Positions 8,658-17,341 of a stretch of DNA of 32,947 nucleotides are shown in pieces (the stretch's first letter is position 1; each line of letters opens with the position of its first letter). Source of the stretch: a virus; the IMG/VR virus record IMGVR_UViG_3300018063_000032, positions 1 to 32,947 of that record; one strand, 5' to 3'. Below the pieces are notes generated by a model that did not search any database, was not told the origin of the DNA, and was given only the letters and a program-made list of their open reading frames with translations. The position numbers and the translations under genes are program-made.

Positions 8658-8734
8658 TGGAGCAAGTGGCATGGAATCGAACCTGCGACCTGTGCTTTAC
8701 AAAAGCACTGCTCTACCAGCTGAGCTACACCTGC
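8658..8734 (-). tRNA. tRNA-Thr (anticodon UGU), CCA encoded
   Basis: On the minus strand a cloverleaf folds with acceptor GCAGGTG/CACTTGC (one G-U), D arm GCTC-AGCTGGTA-GAGC, anticodon stem GTGCT/AGCAC, loop TTTGTAA with anticodon TGT (reads ACA), variable AGGTC, T loop TTCGATT, discriminator T and genomic CCA. The T stem is GCAGG with CC(A)TGC, so it pairs fully only if one A is bulged. This makes the RNA 77 nt rather than 76. It lies between the small basic gene and the 41-aa frame in the late operon and would be co-transcribed with capsid genes. Confidence 0.85.
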
Positions 8735-8758
8735 TCACAAAATGTTAATAAAAGCGGA

Positions 8759-8920
8759 TTACATCGAAGACTTTTTATACTTCTTTTGCTTACCAGATTT
8801 CAAACCGTATTTCTTACCACGTCCACCGTGAGCAATATGTTTACGGCCAGAATGCTTGGCACGCCATTCAGTACGAGAAAGTTTACGACGCCGCCATAAC
8901 GCTTGAGTAATGAGTGACAT
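8759..8920 (-). CDS. 53-aa strongly basic protein after the capsid gene
   Basis: This frame encodes 53 residues, starting MSLITQALWRRRKLSRTEWR and ending in a Lys/Gly/Ser-rich tail (GRGKKYGLKSGKQKKYKKSS). It is preceded by GGGGGTGATTTT, a strong ribosome site. It contains about 20 Lys/Arg residues and almost no acid, which fits nucleic-acid binding, perhaps packaged with DNA or acting on capsid assembly. It lies 55 bp after the major capsid gene and just before the tRNA. No family is recognised. Confidence 0.65.
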   Translation of the reverse strand: MSLITQALWRRRKLSRTEWRAKHSGRKHIAHGGRGKKYGLKSGKQKKYKKSSM

Positions 8921-8975
8921 AAAATCACCCCCTTTACTTTGTCGTCATGGCTACCCCCTTTCGTTAAAGGTTTAT

Positions 8976-9893
8976 TTATGAAACTTCCGCCCCTGCGATC
9001 CATCTCCAGTTCAGCCACATATAAGAATACCGACAGTATGCACGCCACTTGGCTACAAAGCTGTCAAACTCTTCTGCCTTGCCGAACTCAAGAGGAATAC
9101 GATCAAACCACACCAACCACTGTTTGGCATTCTTGGTATCAAGCATGAACCAATTGTTAGTATCGCTCAAGTATTCCCAATCTGTACCAGTCCAACGACC
9201 ATTACCTTGTGGGTTATAGGCATTGTTAGCCGAATTAGGATCTTTGCTAGACTTGATAATTTCATCTGCACGATCAGCCAAATCAATCGGATATACTAAT
9301 TTATCCGGCATGACACTGATCTTATTAGCAACATCACCTCGGAAACCACGCATTTGTGTGCGTAAGACCGAAACGCCAGTTGCAGTAAATGATGCAGTTG
9401 TCAAGTTATCGAAGCCAACGGCTGTCGATGCACCTGACGTTGTGGTATGACTGTCCGAGCACAACGCCACAGCTTCTGTGTTGTTGTAGAAGAACGAGTC
9501 ATTTGAAAATGCGAAATTGAAAACACGAGCACCATGACCTTGACGAGTGCGTGAATACGCATTCGCAAGTGCAGGAGACTTTCTCTCCCAAATCCCATGC
9601 CGATCATCATCGTACATCTGACGAGTTACTTGAAACCCGTTTACAAACGCTCTGTGCTCTGCTGTCACGTCATAACCCTGCGATTGACTTTGGTAAGCCA
9701 CTGAACCATTAAACTCAGTGAAATCACCAATCTCACCTACGCCGGACCACTTTTCAAAGCTGTCTTTGGATGTGTCCATAGCGTAAAATTCGCCAACCCT
9801 ATCGGGTAACTGCGTTAATTCATCATAGAACAACTTGGTAACTCTCTTATCGAGTAGATCACCAAATGCCCCTGAATCATGAGGTACACCCAT
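8976..9893 (-). CDS. Major capsid protein (HK97 fold, Mu gpT-like)
   Basis: The 305-aa product fits the major head protein family related to Mu gpT in length and order. An N-terminal arm has the DSGAFGDLLDKRVTKLFYDE motif (residues 6-25). Then come the EFYAMDTSKDSFEKWSGVGE loop, the QGYDVTAEHRAFVNGFQVTR helix/strand region, a central domain (GHGARVFNFAFSNDSFF), a VMPDKLVYPIDLADRADEII segment and a C-terminal WLVWFDRIPLEFG ... WLNWRWIAG. It follows a decoration-like gene and a scaffold-like gene, the classical order. GGGAG before the ATG supports the start, and a hairpin lies just upstream. It forms the capsid shell. Confidence 0.85.
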   Translation of the reverse strand: MGVPHDSGAFGDLLDKRVTKLFYDELTQLPDRVGEFYAMDTSKDSFEKWSGVGEIGDFTEFNGSVAYQSQSQGYDVTAEHRAFVNGFQVTRQMYDDDRHGIWERKSPALANAYSRTRQGHGARVFNFAFSNDSFFYNNTEAVALCSDSHTTTSGASTAVGFDNLTTASFTATGVSVLRTQMRGFRGDVANKISVMPDKLVYPIDLADRADEIIKSSKDPNSANNAYNPQGNGRWTGTDWEYLSDTNNWFMLDTKNAKQWLVWFDRIPLEFGKAEEFDSFVAKWRAYCRYSYMWLNWRWIAGAEVS

Positions 9894-9905
9894 TATAAAA
9901 CTCCC

Positions 9906-9921
9906 TTCGGGTAAACCCGAA
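9906..9921 (-). promoter_or_regulatory. Perfect hairpin just upstream of the capsid gene ribosome site
   Basis: TTCGGG (9906-9911), a four-base loop and CCCGAA (9916-9921) form a six-pair stem in the 51-bp gap before the capsid gene. On the minus transcript it lies immediately 5' of the GGGAG ribosome site. There is no real U tract, so an mRNA-stability or processing hairpin, or a weak attenuator, is more likely than a full terminator. Confidence 0.45.
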
Positions 9922-9944
9922 CTCCATACATTAAATATTAAATA

Positions 9945-10652
9945 TTATGAAAGCGCAGACCCTGACCAAATATGGTCGGTCAAGATTAATTCCAGTGAAC
10001 TATTGCCAGCACCGTTCAGATTCAAGTCAATACAAGACATTCTCCCTGTAGTTGCGGCAATTTCACCACGTACATTTTGCAAGTTTGTGCTTAATGTCAC
10101 GCCTTCTGTTCCAGGTGTATAGTCAGCTGTGTGATACTTGTCACCAATACGGTTTGCACTAAACGGGACAATCACTGTAACTGTCAACGTAGTTGTCGTT
10201 GACGTGATCTTGCGCGAAGCACCACCGTTAGAACCACTAGCATACCATACTGTTCCTTCATCCATATCGGGTGAGGAAGGGTCGGTATCACCAGTCGTTC
10301 CCACAACTGTTAATCCGTTTGAAGATGCTGTCCCAACAGTTCGTGTTTCTAAAACTGCGTTTGCAGCAGAGCCGACTAGAAGTGCCTTGAATACCGCGTC
10401 AGAATTGATAATCACTGACTGCAAATGCTCTACCGCACCTTGGGTTGTACTATACGCTACTGGCGCACCCTGAGATAAGATTGCGTCTAATGTTAAACCA
10501 ACCGCATCTACCATCCCAGTCGTTGTTGAAGTCGTCAATCCTGTCGCATCAGCAGCAGGAACGAGTACAATAATACCAGCAGCATGTCCAGCTGCCATTT
10601 TGTACTTCTTAATTGTTGGTGTACCACCGCCGAGTAAATATGCGAACTCCAT
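9945..10652 (-). CDS. Capsid decoration / head-fibre type protein
   Basis: The 235-aa protein lacks Cys and is rich in Ala, Thr, Ser, Gly and Val. Its N-terminal ~90 residues (GGGTPTIKKYKMAAG, IIVLVPAADATG, MVDAVGLTLDAI, AYSTTQGAVEHLQSVIINSD) look like the small beta domain found in phage head decoration proteins next to the capsid gene. Residues ~125-200 carry a second beta domain (DMDEGTVWYASGSNGGASRK). AGGAGA precedes the start. Its place directly before the capsid gene in the transcript supports a capsid-surface role. It is not similar to proteases. Confidence 0.6.
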   Translation of the reverse strand: MEFAYLLGGGTPTIKKYKMAAGHAAGIIVLVPAADATGLTTSTTTGMVDAVGLTLDAILSQGAPVAYSTTQGAVEHLQSVIINSDAVFKALLVGSAANAVLETRTVGTASSNGLTVVGTTGDTDPSSPDMDEGTVWYASGSNGGASRKITSTTTTLTVTVIVPFSANRIGDKYHTADYTPGTEGVTLSTNLQNVRGEIAATTGRMSCIDLNLNGAGNSSLELILTDHIWSGSALS

Positions 10653-10696
10653 GTTATTCTCCTAATTAGGCGCATCGAAGGATCGCCTTTGTATCC

Positions 10697-11056
10697 CTAC
10701 ATTGATTTAGCTAACAATTTCCTATGTGCAGTCTTCGTTGCACGACGATCAGCAGCCGTGGATCGTACCTCATGATACGTTGCTTCAAAGAAGTACGCAG
10801 AGCATTTCACGTCAAACGTATCGCAACCGTCACACTTCGCTTGCACAAAAGGAAACTCTTTTTCTTTTCTATACCCAAGTCGTCCAGGATTAAACTTGTG
10901 CGTACAGAGTGGGCAAAGAGTAATGACTTTACGCAGAGCGCATAAATCATGTACCCAACTGCCAGCAGTACGACCCCAGGTTTTTCCAGGAGCTTCTTGA
11001 GCTGCTGTTACTTCTCTTTTAGAAAACTCACGCTTCGCAAGAATTGTTACACTCAT
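10697..11056 (-). CDS. Small zinc-ribbon-type protein
   Basis: The 119-aa product has CPLC (residues 48-51) and CDGC (75-78) in a single ribbon-like layout, with basic ends (AKREFSKREV and TAADRRATKTAHRKLLAKS). Such small Cys4 proteins lie in the head regions of many phages with unknown roles. The start overlaps the scaffold-like gene end by four bases (ATGA). AAAGG lies eight bases before the ATG. Metal binding is inferred from Cys spacing only. Confidence 0.6.
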   Translation of the reverse strand: MSVTILAKREFSKREVTAAQEAPGKTWGRTAGSWVHDLCALRKVITLCPLCTHKFNPGRLGYRKEKEFPFVQAKCDGCDTFDVKCSAYFFEATYHEVRSTAADRRATKTAHRKLLAKSM

Positions 11057-11949
11057 CGGCTAGCCTTTGGAGATTTCCTGTCAAACTTCAACTCTGCAAC
11101 AACATCCTTCCATCCACCAGGATATCGACCGGCACGAAACATCTTGTTGTAATGAACAACTTCGCGTTTTGTGAGGCCATCCAAGAGGGCTTGGTCAGGG
11201 TTTGTTGAAGGTCTAGGTCTGGTGCCACCAGGCAACCCTTGATGGGTTTCACCTTTTGGCTTTTCGCTCCGCTTTACAAGGGAGTCGATGGGGCCATGAA
11301 CTGTACGCAATGCAGTAAGCTGTAGCGCCTTACGCTGAGAATCAGTCATCTTTGCATGATCTATACCTTGAACGGAGGCTAAGAATTCAAACTCTGATTC
11401 TAGTCTTTCACGTTCGTCAGAACCCTCAGTCATGATTGCAGGAATAGCATCGATATACTTTTGAATACTGACCTGTAATGCCTGACTTCGGTTTGCTGTA
11501 GTGACTTCTTGGGTAAATTCACCTTTGATAGATCGCGCTAATCGTTTTTCAATAACTTTCTCACGATGAGCTTGTGCATCGGCACGAGTGATTCGACCTT
11601 GCTGTATAAACTCCTCAAGTTGAGGCCAGTCATACTCAGGATCATCACCAGTCGATGTAGCTGGTCCTTTATGTTCAAGAACAGACAGCTTCGCTTCAGC
11701 AGCGATTCGCAATTCACGTTCCTGAACTAAGTCACGCTTTGCTTGCTTACTTTCTGCATACACTTGTTCAAAACGACGACCACCAGGAGTTAACGGATGC
11801 GGAACCGCTCCTTTTTTAGGGTCTGGATCTGGCGCACCTTCAGGCTCCAAGAGAGGTTCTGGGTCGATTACCTCGTTAGGGGCTTCAAGTTCGTCAACTT
11901 CCTCGTTCTGAACTTCTTTGTCTTCTGGCTTTTGTTCTGTCACTGGCAT
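11053..11949 (-). CDS. Scaffold-like capsid assembly protein
   Basis: The 298-aa product has a very acidic Pro/Glu-rich N-terminus (residues 1-45). A coiled-coil segment follows (about residues 58-95, RFEQVYAESKQAKRDLVQER and on), then a DWPQLEEFIQQGRITRADAQ segment, a helical middle and a basic C-terminus (residues 230-298). An acidic, helical, charged protein coded between portal and capsid is the usual signature of phage scaffolds, whose basic C-terminus binds the capsid protein inside the procapsid. AGGTGATTC precedes the start. Sequence alone does not prove the role. Confidence 0.65.
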   Translation of the reverse strand: MPVTEQKPEDKEVQNEEVDELEAPNEVIDPEPLLEPEGAPDPDPKKGAVPHPLTPGGRRFEQVYAESKQAKRDLVQERELRIAAEAKLSVLEHKGPATSTGDDPEYDWPQLEEFIQQGRITRADAQAHREKVIEKRLARSIKGEFTQEVTTANRSQALQVSIQKYIDAIPAIMTEGSDERERLESEFEFLASVQGIDHAKMTDSQRKALQLTALRTVHGPIDSLVKRSEKPKGETHQGLPGGTRPRPSTNPDQALLDGLTKREVVHYNKMFRAGRYPGGWKDVVAELKFDRKSPKASR

Positions 11950-12011
11950 GAATCACCTATGCATGACTTAGGGTGTCAAGAAACCCGCAGGGCGAATACC
12001 CTGAAAATTAT

Positions 12012-12371
12012 TTACTCGACCAGAGTGAGCTTGGATTCTGCGATTATCCGTGCTGGTATTTGCGCAACTTCTTTGTAAGCATCACTCTTGCCTTTGGTAT
12101 AGAAATACTCAAATTGCTGTAACCGTATCATTTCCTCTTGTACGCATCCAATACCCTTAAAGGCAAGCTCTTTTGCATGTTCGTCAGACTTGTTGAGCAA
12201 ATCTTGCAGAGTACGAATCAACTTATCGAGTTGGTCGTGCCCAGTAACCGCAAGATCACTAGGCGACTGGGGAAGAAGTGCTTGCTGTGCAACTTTCTCT
12301 GCTGCAACTTGTTCTGCCTCCGCTAACTTGCCATCTACATACCGACGATGATCTTTTATATCAACAGCCAT
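12012..12371 (-). CDS. Small helical protein of unknown function
   Basis: The 119-aa product is almost fully helical and has no Trp: AEAEQVAAEKVAQQALLPQ, then a Leu-rich LDKLIRTLQDLLNKSDEHAK and a SDAYKEVAQIPARIIAESK end. GGAGGG four bases before the ATG gives a strong start. It lies between the 62-aa Cys4 gene and the scaffold-like gene, with a 62-bp gap (11950-12011) after it that holds no gene. It may be an assembly co-factor, but I do not recognise it. Confidence 0.55.
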   Translation of the reverse strand: MAVDIKDHRRYVDGKLAEAEQVAAEKVAQQALLPQSPSDLAVTGHDQLDKLIRTLQDLLNKSDEHAKELAFKGIGCVQEEMIRLQQFEYFYTKGKSDAYKEVAQIPARIIAESKLTLVE

Positions 12372-12383
12372 TTAACCCTCCAG

Positions 12384-12572
12384 TTATGTTATTAAAACAC
12401 CACTAATTCGTTTTAACGCTCCGTGGCATACATCACAGCGGGTTGGCATAGGATTCGGCACACACCTATTTGCGTAAAATCCAGGACGTGCTGGATCTTC
12501 GTCTTCATACACCATGCCAACAAGTAATACACAATGCTCACAAATTATTTGATTTTGTAATGTACGTTTCAT
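12384..12572 (-). CDS. Small Cys4 zinc-binding-type protein
   Basis: The 62-aa product has CEHC (residues 11-14) and CDVC (46-49), the second close to the end, so a zinc ribbon of about 40 residues is likely. Its ATG overlaps the portal stop codon (ATGA), so translation is probably coupled to the portal gene. Similar mini-ribbons are common next to phage portal genes, with no proven role. Confidence 0.55.
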   Translation of the reverse strand: MKRTLQNQIICEHCVLLVGMVYEDEDPARPGFYANRCVPNPMPTRCDVCHGALKRISGVLIT

Positions 12573-15070
12573 CCGTTAGCCCCACCACCAGCGCCTGGAA
12601 GTGACTCATCGAGCATTTCATTACCTTGCACCTTCGCGTTCCCACCTGGACCTGTGTTAGGGGGATTAGAAGCCGTTGCAGCCTTACCAGCCTCTTGTCC
12701 TTCACCACCACCCATTGACTGTTGCATCAATGCAGCATTCGCCATAAGCTGTTGTTGCTGCATCTGTTGCTGAAGCTCTGAAACTCGTTCGGCTGAATAT
12801 TGACTAAGCATTTGAACTTGCGATGGTGTCAGCAGATCCATATTTTTCTTGTCACTTACAAATTCTTGCAACTTCCGTAAGTGCTCAATTAGTGGCTCCA
12901 TTGGCCTACCATATGGATAATAATTGTTCACGATCGTCAGAAGGGCATCTTCAGCAGAAATCTTAACCATATCGCCAAACGGATCGTTTGTCGGAGATGT
13001 AATATACTTCTGTGGATCTTGCCCTCGTGCTCTAATCCAATCACTCAAAAGGGTATGCACGTTTGTTGGGGATACAATTCCAAGTTGAAACAGCAAGGGA
13101 TTGACAAGCACACCAAACATATCTTGTAAGGCAGAGGTAGCCAATGCTCTATTGGTGTTCAAAATACTGGCACCGAATTCAAACATAAACCGACCAGTAA
13201 TCTCTTCACGACTACCAACAGTTACAAACGGGTTGGCTTCTTTTGTCATTCCTGACGAAATGCGAAACTGTTTGGCCTTTGGTAAAAAGATCTGGTTTAG
13301 TTCATGAAACTGATGCCAAATTTCAACAAGCCCACCAAAGAAACGACGCATAACACGTTCAGGCCGTGCATCGCCTTGCTGAAGTAACGATTGCATGTTT
13401 TGAGTTGTTCGCAAAGCAGAAGACTTACCTGCCGGTACTCCTCCAAGTTGCAACTGACCCACAAGAGTAGTTTGATCGAGAATCTGACTGACGAGAGTAA
13501 TAAGGTTGTGTCCAAAACTGGCCATCCCTTGTGGTAATGTTGGATAATGCACATCGTTTTTTGGATCATTTGTTGGGTACAAGTCACCTGGACCCATACG
13601 CATTACTTCAGGACGAATACCAGACATAGGCCGGTAAAATCCCCACGGCGTATTTGTCAAGTCACCACTATCCACCATCTGATCGAAAGTTTTCTTGATA
13701 ATATCGTATCCAGACTCCATAAGTTCGATAAGTCCGATTGCGTAGAACTGCCCGTTGACAGGAATGTACTTTGCCATTGCAAAAGGACGACGCATTGGAG
13801 TAGTAGGATATACTTCTGTCAAGTATCGTGCTCTCAAGAACACTTGAGGATTCTCTAAGAACCAATAAACTACTTCCTCTTCAAACCCGTCACCGTCAAT
13901 ATCTTCACGCCCAAAATAGGTCAAACGTACAAACGGATCTTCTTGCTCATCTGCATACGTACCAGTCTGTATACCAGTCAAATCGTCTTGTAGTGTTTTT
14001 TGTTCTTCAGGATCACGTGCGTCAGTCTTGCGTTTAGTTGTTGCCTTTATTTTAGCTTTGTCTTCAGTACTGACTTCATCATAGAAACCACTTTCAATTA
14101 GTTTTAGTATCTCATCCTTTGAGGGATAATCTACCATGAAGACGTGAGGCGCACCAGTTGGATTTGACATGGTTTGCGGCTGGAGGTTCTCACAACGACC
14201 AGGCACCACAATGTCTTCAAGCTCTTTGGGGATAAGTGAAGGGCCGTCAAAGATTGTTTCGTCTTTGTGGCAGAGTAACTGTGCTCTATCTTCTTCTCCA
14301 TCGCGTACAACCTCAATTTTTTCAATAACTGTTTCACCAGTCAACGGGTGTTGAGTTTTTATTACCCAACTCCACGGCGCTTTATCACCAGGCAAAATAG
14401 TGGATTTCGGAAAATACTCATACAAGTGTTTCATAATCCATTTATCCCACGAGTTTTTATCAGGTGGGAAATCGATCATGTAAACACGAGTAACTTTTTG
14501 CTTTTCCTTAATGTACGGAACGTAAGCAATAAACTGACCATCTTGCGTAAATGCCGAAATCAAGTTACCAATACGAACTTCACCGAAGTTCTCAACAAAT
14601 ACTTGATGATCGATGAGATTATCAACTACTTTCTCTTTTACCTCCCAAGCCTTGCTCATAGCCTTGGCAGTCATCACAGGCCGAACAGACAGCACGGCAT
14701 TGTGCAACGTATCTTCTGTCCGTTGAACGTCGGTCATAATAATCGGTAAGTGAGCGTTGCTTGCGTTCTCCCAAGGGAACGTCTTTGTTTCACGCCATCC
14801 ACGGTACTTTGCAGTACGTTGAATTCTACGTTCTGTCCAGTCCGACCGATCCATAAGATTATCGCCATATTTTTTAATAAGTGTGGCGACAGTCTTTGGC
14901 TTATCCTTCACCAGTGTTTTCTTACGTTGAGGCGGTTGAATAAAAAACCCAACTGGTTCTTCACCTTCCAGAATATCATTTGGACCTGTGGGTGCCCCTG
15001 GGATTGACTCTTCCATTCCTCCGTTAGCAGGAGGCTGTATTTCGTCTGTGTACCCTTCACCCTCTGCCAT
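12569..15070 (-). CDS. Portal protein
   Basis: The 833-aa product has a low-complexity N-terminus, then RIQRTAKYRGWRETKTFPWE and NASNAHLPIIMTDVQRTEDT (residues ~84-120), which I recognise as the N-terminal signature of long podovirus-type portals. A typical FAMAKYIPVNGQFYAIGLIE segment follows (residues ~435-455), then a SALRTTQNMQSLLQQGDARP helix (~555-575), a C-terminal helical barrel and a Gln-rich coiled tail (ERVSELQQQMQQQQ). It forms the dodecameric DNA channel in the capsid vertex and docks the terminase. It overlaps the terminase gene by 14 bp. It is longer than siphovirus portals. Confidence 0.85.
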   Translation of the reverse strand: MAEGEGYTDEIQPPANGGMEESIPGAPTGPNDILEGEEPVGFFIQPPQRKKTLVKDKPKTVATLIKKYGDNLMDRSDWTERRIQRTAKYRGWRETKTFPWENASNAHLPIIMTDVQRTEDTLHNAVLSVRPVMTAKAMSKAWEVKEKVVDNLIDHQVFVENFGEVRIGNLISAFTQDGQFIAYVPYIKEKQKVTRVYMIDFPPDKNSWDKWIMKHLYEYFPKSTILPGDKAPWSWVIKTQHPLTGETVIEKIEVVRDGEEDRAQLLCHKDETIFDGPSLIPKELEDIVVPGRCENLQPQTMSNPTGAPHVFMVDYPSKDEILKLIESGFYDEVSTEDKAKIKATTKRKTDARDPEEQKTLQDDLTGIQTGTYADEQEDPFVRLTYFGREDIDGDGFEEEVVYWFLENPQVFLRARYLTEVYPTTPMRRPFAMAKYIPVNGQFYAIGLIELMESGYDIIKKTFDQMVDSGDLTNTPWGFYRPMSGIRPEVMRMGPGDLYPTNDPKNDVHYPTLPQGMASFGHNLITLVSQILDQTTLVGQLQLGGVPAGKSSALRTTQNMQSLLQQGDARPERVMRRFFGGLVEIWHQFHELNQIFLPKAKQFRISSGMTKEANPFVTVGSREEITGRFMFEFGASILNTNRALATSALQDMFGVLVNPLLFQLGIVSPTNVHTLLSDWIRARGQDPQKYITSPTNDPFGDMVKISAEDALLTIVNNYYPYGRPMEPLIEHLRKLQEFVSDKKNMDLLTPSQVQMLSQYSAERVSELQQQMQQQQLMANAALMQQSMGGGEGQEAGKAATASNPPNTGPGGNAKVQGNEMLDESLPGAGGGANG

Positions 15071-16745
15071 AGTTCACCCTTGTATCCTTAATTTTGTAAT
15101 CTGAAGTACTACGCTCACGCTTATAAATAGTAGGAGTAGAAAATACTCCTGCTGGTAGATAGTTCATGAGATACTTTAACAATGTAGGGAAGTCGTCGTG
15201 CTTCTGTAAAGGCACTTGTGAAATATCCTTATTCTCAGCGTTTTTATGATCGGCCCACACATAGCGCATCATCTGAAAAATAACATCGTCACATGAGGGA
15301 TCGACTCTCAAGCGCGTGCGTCTAAAATTACGATCAGGCCGAATAAAATCGTTTAGTCTTGCACGCCCTACACTACTATCGTCACCTAAATCAAAATGTA
15401 ATCCAACATTGTCAAATTCCATTTGCCATGTAAGGTCGCGTTTCGCACCACTCGGTTGTGCCCCCATGTTTGGGTCCATAATACGAGTAATATATTTGTG
15501 CTGTAATTGTTCTTCAATAAGTTTTACTTCATCACGTACAGATTCAGCCCCGCCTTCAACTTGAAGGCTAGCAATTACTTCATAATCTTCGTTCGGAGTA
15601 ACTTGTACCCATAAAAGGAAGTGAGGCTTACGCGGATGAGGGTCGAGCAAGCAAATGCACGGATAGTGTGTATTAGGAATACAAATTTCAACATTATTAT
15701 ATATACCAACCTCATGTGACTTACAGTCAGAGCATTTATCATCTGAATCTACCAGGGTTATGTTCCCGCATTCGTAACACCACCATTTGTCTTGATTGGT
15801 GAAGTCAGGATGAATCCGGTTACTAAATCGAATAGGTAGACCATAGATACGAGTACTCTTTTCGGTCTTTGTCATGAGTGAAGCACTCTCCGCAACCTTA
15901 GTTTGATCCAAGTGCGGATTCATCGTTGTGAAGATATTGATAACTTCAATATCATCGTGCTTCAACGTTCCAGGCATCCCCTTGTCATAGATCTCATCGA
16001 AGATCCAATCAACAGGACTAGCAGGATTATCAGGCCATGTCATGGACACGACCATCGTAGATCCTGAGCCACCTCTCATAACACGAGCACGGTTTTCACG
16101 CCAGATTGGAAACGGAGGAGGTTCATCGTGTAAGCAATAATGAACATCGCCGGAGGCGAAATTCTCTGGGTCTTGATCGTAACTCATGAACTGAATAGTT
16201 GAATAACCTTCAAACTTGTCTGTATCAGGGTTAAGATACCTGACATTCAACATTCGTGTCCTAGTGTTATAACTCTTTTTCCAATCCCCACCGACTAAAC
16301 AATGACGTGGGATCCATCCCCAGTGGCCTTTTATACCGCCCTGCGGATTTAACCCAGACCAACTCCAATATTGGAGCTTTGGTAAAATGATCGGTTCTAG
16401 GATAGCTATTATCGATTCACAGACCACCCTCATATGAATTGGACCACGTAGCTTCTGTCGCGGGTACGTATAACGTAGACTTTCAGGAATACGACCAGTC
16501 GAACGTATGATACCTTCAACCAAGGCATGTTCCGTCTTCCCTGATCCGTTACCACCAAAAATCCCAATTGTGCCACATGTCAAATCGTGTAACTTTGCAA
16601 CCTCAGCGTTGGCTGGTACATAATAATGCAAGGCAAACTCTTGTAAGTCTGTTTCTTGCAATTGAAGTATACTATCGGTGGCTTCAAACAGCTGTTCATC
16701 TGTCAGGCTAGACAGATCGGTGCTTGGATCTATAATCTGTCCCAC
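15057..16745 (-). CDS. terL: Terminase large subunit (ATPase-nuclease) with an internal zinc ribbon
   Basis: The 562-aa packaging motor has Walker A GGNGSGKT (residues 64-71), Walker B with CLHDEPP (204-210; the acidic pair is D207-E208), and an RNase H-like nuclease with acids at LLDPHPRKP (D368), RIMDPNMG (D424) and KHDD (D517/D518). A Cys4 ribbon, CYEC ... CSDC (C323, C326, C338, C341), sits between the ATPase and nuclease domains. The start is GTG, fixed by AGGGGGGAG, and follows the small-subunit gene by 9 bp. It cuts and translocates phage DNA into the procapsid through the portal. Confidence 0.9.
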   Translation of the reverse strand: MGQIIDPSTDLSSLTDEQLFEATDSILQLQETDLQEFALHYYVPANAEVAKLHDLTCGTIGIFGGNGSGKTEHALVEGIIRSTGRIPESLRYTYPRQKLRGPIHMRVVCESIIAILEPIILPKLQYWSWSGLNPQGGIKGHWGWIPRHCLVGGDWKKSYNTRTRMLNVRYLNPDTDKFEGYSTIQFMSYDQDPENFASGDVHYCLHDEPPPFPIWRENRARVMRGGSGSTMVVSMTWPDNPASPVDWIFDEIYDKGMPGTLKHDDIEVINIFTTMNPHLDQTKVAESASLMTKTEKSTRIYGLPIRFSNRIHPDFTNQDKWWCYECGNITLVDSDDKCSDCKSHEVGIYNNVEICIPNTHYPCICLLDPHPRKPHFLLWVQVTPNEDYEVIASLQVEGGAESVRDEVKLIEEQLQHKYITRIMDPNMGAQPSGAKRDLTWQMEFDNVGLHFDLGDDSSVGRARLNDFIRPDRNFRRTRLRVDPSCDDVIFQMMRYVWADHKNAENKDISQVPLQKHDDFPTLLKYLMNYLPAGVFSTPTIYKRERSTSDYKIKDTRVNYGRG

Positions 16746-16754
16746 GCTCCCCCC

Positions 16755-17333
16755 TTATGACCCCGTAGCAAACTCTATCTTTCGTTCACTGACAGTAGTA
16801 ATCAAGCCTCTACGCTTCATTTCAGTCAACAGTTTGGGCATTACGTTGTCCATCCGAGCCCTATCTTCGCTCCCAATAATTACATTAGGTTGACCCTGAA
16901 GCACCAAAGATTTGTCCAGCATGATACCTTCGTAAATACCAACCTCTTTCAAATTAGAGAAAGCCAACAATTCAATCAGCTTTTCATCAGTCAAATAGCG
17001 GTCAAGTACATTCAGGCGACGTGTCACTCTTCGTTGTAGACTCTCTTTTGTAACCGTTGGAGCACCCTCTGCTGTTCCTCCACCGTCGAAATCAGCCGGT
17101 GTCATAAACGCTTGTTCAGCATCTGCCAAGGCACGTCGAAAGGTCGTCAGCAGTTTGGGGTCATTAGCAACAGTTGCAGGCACAGTCTTTTCAAACGGAT
17201 TCACTTTACGTGGGCGTCCTGGGCCTCGTTTTAACACCGATGGGGCCAATGGAGGGGTTTGGCCCACCGGCATAACAGGTTCTACCGTAGTAGACTTAGC
17301 AACTTGTTTTAATTTGGTTGACCTGTGTTTCAT
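16755..17333 (-). CDS. terS: Terminase small subunit candidate
   Basis: The 192-aa protein lies directly before the large-subunit gene. Its basic N-terminus holds a GRPRK AT-hook-like motif (residues 38-42). A C-terminal helical part has YLTDEKLIELLAFSNLKEVG and a GIMLDKSLVLQGQPNVIIG segment, similar to the conserved helix-turn-rest pattern of small terminase subunits that I know from other phages. It would bind the packaging site and recruit TerL. AAGGAAG is two bases before the ATG. Confidence 0.7.
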   Translation of the reverse strand: MKHRSTKLKQVAKSTTVEPVMPVGQTPPLAPSVLKRGPGRPRKVNPFEKTVPATVANDPKLLTTFRRALADAEQAFMTPADFDGGGTAEGAPTVTKESLQRRVTRRLNVLDRYLTDEKLIELLAFSNLKEVGIYEGIMLDKSLVLQGQPNVIIGSEDRARMDNVMPKLLTEMKRRGLITTVSERKIEFATGS

Positions 17334-17341
17334 AGACTTCC

